From the NCBI RefSeq assembly GCF_007954505.1, contig NZ_CP042412.1, positions 2,046,001-2,110,000 on the forward strand: a stretch of DNA of 64,000 nucleotides, written 5' to 3'. The translations under genes and the position numbers were made by a program. Below the pieces are notes generated by a model, which saw nothing but the letters and a program-made list of their open reading frames with translations, made no database searches and was not told where the DNA came from. Source of the DNA: Microbacterium sp. CBA3102 (lineage in GTDB: Bacteria; Actinomycetota; Actinomycetes; Actinomycetales; Microbacteriaceae). Shown piece by piece: positions 61,704 to 64,000 of the stretch (the stretch's first letter is position 1; the number at the start of each line of letters is the position of its first letter).

Positions 61704-63101
61704 TCAGATCCTCCCGTAGGCGCGCAGCGGATGCTCGATGAGCTCGGTCACCCGGCGCAGGAACCCTGCGGCGTATCCGCCATCGCACACGCGGTGGTCG
61801 AACACGAGCGACAGCTGCGCGATGCGCCGGACGACGATCGCACCCTCCACGACCCACGGGCGCTCGATGATCCGGCCGATGCCGAGGATCGCGACGTCCG
61901 GGTGGTTGATGATCGCGGCCGAGCCGTCGACGCCGAGGCCGCCGTAGTTGTTGAGGGTGAAGGTCGAACCGCGCAGGCGCTCCGGCGGCATCGATCCGGC
62001 TCGCGCTGTGGCGGCGAGCTCTCGCAGAGCGGTGTCGAGCTGATCCACGGTCAGCGCGTGCGCCCGCGGGAGGACGGGCACCAGCAGGCCGCGCTCGGTG
62101 TCCGCCGCGATGCCGAGGTTCACGCCGTCGAACGAGATCACCTCCTCGCCGCTCTCGCTGAGCCGCGATGCCAGCACGGGGAAGTCTTCGAGCGCGAGCA
62201 GGACGAAGCGCGCGAGCAGGGCCGTCACCGACGGGGCCCTGCCTCCCTCCGGCGCCATCCGTGCACGGAGGTCCCACAGCTCCGTCGCATCGACATCGAC
62301 CCAGACGGTCGCCTCGGGAATCTCGGACCGGCTGCGGGTGAGCGTGGCGCTGACGGCTCGACGAAGGGGCGACATCCGCTCGCGCGACACCACGCCCAGT
62401 CCGTCGACGGTCCCGTCGCTCCCGGTGGCCACGCGGTGATGTGCCGCGGCGCCGTCCACGGCGTTCTCGACCGCGGCCTGCAGCACGTCGGCGCGGGTGA
62501 TCGCCCCGTCCGGACCGGTCGCGGTGATCGAATGCACGTCGAGTCCCAGATCCCGGGCGAGTCGGCGCACGAGCGGAGACCGGACCGCGACCGGGCGACG
62601 GTCGCGCGCAGACTCCGGCGTCGTGCGCTCGGGGGCCGGGGGAGCGGGCGGAGTGGGCGTGGCCGCGGCGGACGGACGGCGCCGCCCCTTCGCAGCGGGG
62701 GCCGTGGTGCCGTAGCCGATCAGGACGTTGCCCGAGCCGGCGCGCTCCTCCTCCCGGTACGCCTCGTGCTCGATCTCCGTCGGAGTGGTCTCCTGTTCCT
62801 CGGGGGCGGAGACGTCGTCGGCGTGCGGGGCGGCTGTCGGGTCGACGACCTCGAGCACCGGGGCGCCGACGTCGATCGTGTCGCCGACCGCGCCGTGCAG
62901 TGCGGTCACGACACCGGCGAACGGGGACGGCAACTCGACGACGCTCTTGGCCGTCTCCACCTCGGCGATGGGCTGGTCGGTGACGATCGTGTCGCCGACC
63001 GCGACGAGCCACTGCACGAGGCCCGCCTCGGTCAGTCCCTCGCCCAGGTCGGGCAGGCGGAACACGTGAGTGGCCTGCGCGGACGTGGTCGGGGTGCTCA
63101 T
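61704..63101 (-). CDS. 2-oxoacid dehydrogenase E2 (dihydrolipoamide acyltransferase)
   Basis: 465 aa. Lipoyl domain at the N-terminus (PDLGEGLTEAGLVQWLVAVG, PIAEVETAKSVVELPSPFAG with the lipoyl Lys), an Ala/Pro/Glu linker, a peripheral-subunit-binding domain (VRSPLVRRLARDLGLDV, ITRADVLQAA) and the catalytic domain ending with LSLVFDHRVCDGGYAAGFLR (HxxxDG). It takes the acyl group from E1 and makes acyl-CoA. The single lipoyl domain and pairing with an E1beta gene suggest a branched-chain 2-oxoacid dehydrogenase. It overlaps the E1beta stop by 4 nt. Confidence 0.93.
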   Translation of the reverse strand: MSTPTTSAQATHVFRLPDLGEGLTEAGLVQWLVAVGDTIVTDQPIAEVETAKSVVELPSPFAGVVTALHGAVGDTIDVGAPVLEVVDPTAAPHADDVSAPEEQETTPTEIEHEAYREEERAGSGNVLIGYGTTAPAAKGRRRPSAAATPTPPAPPAPERTTPESARDRRPVAVRSPLVRRLARDLGLDVHSITATGPDGAITRADVLQAAVENAVDGAAAHHRVATGSDGTVDGLGVVSRERMSPLRRAVSATLTRSRSEIPEATVWVDVDATELWDLRARMAPEGGRAPSVTALLARFVLLALEDFPVLASRLSESGEEVISFDGVNLGIAADTERGLLVPVLPRAHALTVDQLDTALRELAATARAGSMPPERLRGSTFTLNNYGGLGVDGSAAIINHPDVAILGIGRIIERPWVVEGAIVVRRIAQLSLVFDHRVCDGGYAAGFLRRVTELIEHPLRAYGRI

Positions 63102-64000
63102 GCCTCGTCCTCCCAGTGCAGCGTGTCGATCGCGTCGAGCACGCGGTCGACGTCGGGCAGATACCAGTGCTCGAACTTCGGCGGCGCATAGGGGGTGTCG
63201 AAGCCGGTGACCCTGCGCACGGGGGCGGCGAGATACTCGAAGCAGCGCTCGAACACGCGCGCCTGGATCTCGGATGCGACGCTCACATAGCCCGGGGCTT
63301 CGGCGATGACCACGGCGCGGCCCGTGGACTTCACAGCCGCGGTGACGGTCGCGTCGTCGAAGGGGGAGAGCGAGCGGACGTCGACGACCTGCACACTGCG
63401 TCCTTCCGTGGCGGCGACCTCGGCGACCTCGAGCGCGAGGGGGACGGAGGAGCCGTAGGCGAGGAGTGTCACGTCCGTCCCGGCCCGGGCGACACGCGCG
63501 GTGCCGAGCCGGGCGGTCTGCGCGGTGTCGACCTCGCCCTTGGCCCAGTAGAGCTTCTTCGGTTCCAGGAAGATCACGGGGTCGGGCGAGGAGATGGCCG
63601 CGCGCAGCAACGAGTACGCGTCCTGCGGCGTGGCGGGACTGACGACCGTGAGACCGGGGGTGTGCGCGTAGTACGCCTCGGAGGAGTCGCAGTGGTGCTC
63701 GACGCCGCCGATGCCGCCGCCGAACGGGATGCGGATCACCAGCGGCATCCGCAGGCCACCGCGCGTGCGGTTCCCGAGCTTGGCGACATGGCTGACGATC
63801 TGCTCGAACGCGGGGAGCGCGAACGCGTCGAACTGCAACTCGACGACAGGGTGCAGGCCGTTCATCGCCATGCCGACGGCGGTTCCCACGATGCCGGATT
63901 CCGCGAGGGGGGTGTCGAAGCAGCGATCCTCGCCGTAGCGGGCCGTGAGGCCGTCGGTGATGCGGAAGACACCGCCGAGCGCTCCCACGTCCTCGCCGAA
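63098..64000 (-). CDS. 2-oxoacid dehydrogenase E1 beta subunit (5' partial)
   Basis: At least 300 codons; the frame continues past the right edge, where it reads FGEDVGALGGVFRITDGL in a form typical of the first domain, so the real start is outside. Other motifs: CFDTPLAESGIVGTAVGMAM, VVELQFDAFALPAFEQIVSH, FGGGIGGVEHHCDSSEAYY and VLDVRSLSPFD in the form VVDVRSLSPFDDATV. ThDP-dependent E1 beta with its alpha partner presumably just beyond the window. Context suggests branched-chain or aromatic 2-oxoacids; pyruvate cannot be excluded. Confidence 0.92.
   Translation of the reverse strand, partial: FGEDVGALGGVFRITDGLTARYGEDRCFDTPLAESGIVGTAVGMAMNGLHPVVELQFDAFALPAFEQIVSHVAKLGNRTRGGLRMPLVIRIPFGGGIGGVEHHCDSSEAYYAHTPGLTVVSPATPQDAYSLLRAAISSPDPVIFLEPKKLYWAKGEVDTAQTARLGTARVARAGTDVTLLAYGSSVPLALEVAEVAATEGRSVQVVDVRSLSPFDDATVTAAVKSTGRAVVIAEAPGYVSVASEIQARVFERCFEYLAAPVRRVTGFDTPYAPPKFEHWYLPDVDRVLDAIDTLHWEDEA

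Overview
The window comes from a high-GC Gram-positive bacterium, most likely an actinobacterium of the Microbacteriaceae (Microbacterium-like). This rests on the very GC-rich codon use, dense operons joined by ATGA/GTGA/TGATG overlaps, and the gene families present. It is an inference from content, not from a marker gene. I saw no rRNA, tRNA, insertion sequence, phage gene or CRISPR array.

Region 1 (1-16 kb) is amino-sugar and one-carbon metabolism. A 5'-truncated D-aminoacylase/GH20 hexosaminidase fusion, a ROK regulator, a ROK sugar kinase and nagB run on +. A second GH20 enzyme and nagA run on -. Together they would free GlcNAc, phosphorylate it, deacetylate it and deaminate it to fructose-6-P. 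Between the two halves lie a Nudix hydrolase, a GlcD-type FAD oxidase, a small DUF2568-like membrane protein and a large membrane-anchored ECF sigma factor with a 0.7-kb duplicated leader. glyA-folD follows behind a recognisable ZTP riboswitch.

Region 2 (15.5-29 kb) holds three unrelated genes (two poorly known proteins and an MFS exporter), then a homoprotocatechuate meta-cleavage cluster on -: an FAH::RraA fusion, a GntR regulator, hpaE, hpaD, hpaH and hpaI, with a divergent MHS transporter. Next to it an IclR regulator faces a 3-hydroxybenzoate-4-monooxygenase-like flavoprotein across a phased operator array.

Region 3 (29-38.6 kb) has an ABC exporter plus two-component system (the kinase is frameshifted) behind a perfect 24-bp palindrome. 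After it come two VOC proteins, a PhzF protein, a ThDP enzyme, a phosphoribosyltransferase and an ATP-dependent DNA ligase.

Region 4 (38.6-61.7 kb) is an aerobic phenylacetate (paa) degradation set in separate operons: paaABCDE plus a paaG-like gene, paaI-paaK-tetR, paaJ-F-H-Z, and an MHS transporter. Four promoters carry copies of one 22-bp operator matching the known actinobacterial PaaR motif, so one TetR protein probably controls the set. A block with a RecQ helicase carrying a phosphoribosyltransferase-like tail, an IclR regulator, the dhaKLM dihydroxyacetone kinase operon (DhaM fused to a complete enzyme I) and a lipoprotein sits between paa operons.

Region 5 (61.7 kb to the end) starts a 2-oxoacid dehydrogenase operon (E2, E1beta) that runs off the right edge. 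It could supply phenylacetyl-CoA or branched acyl-CoAs.
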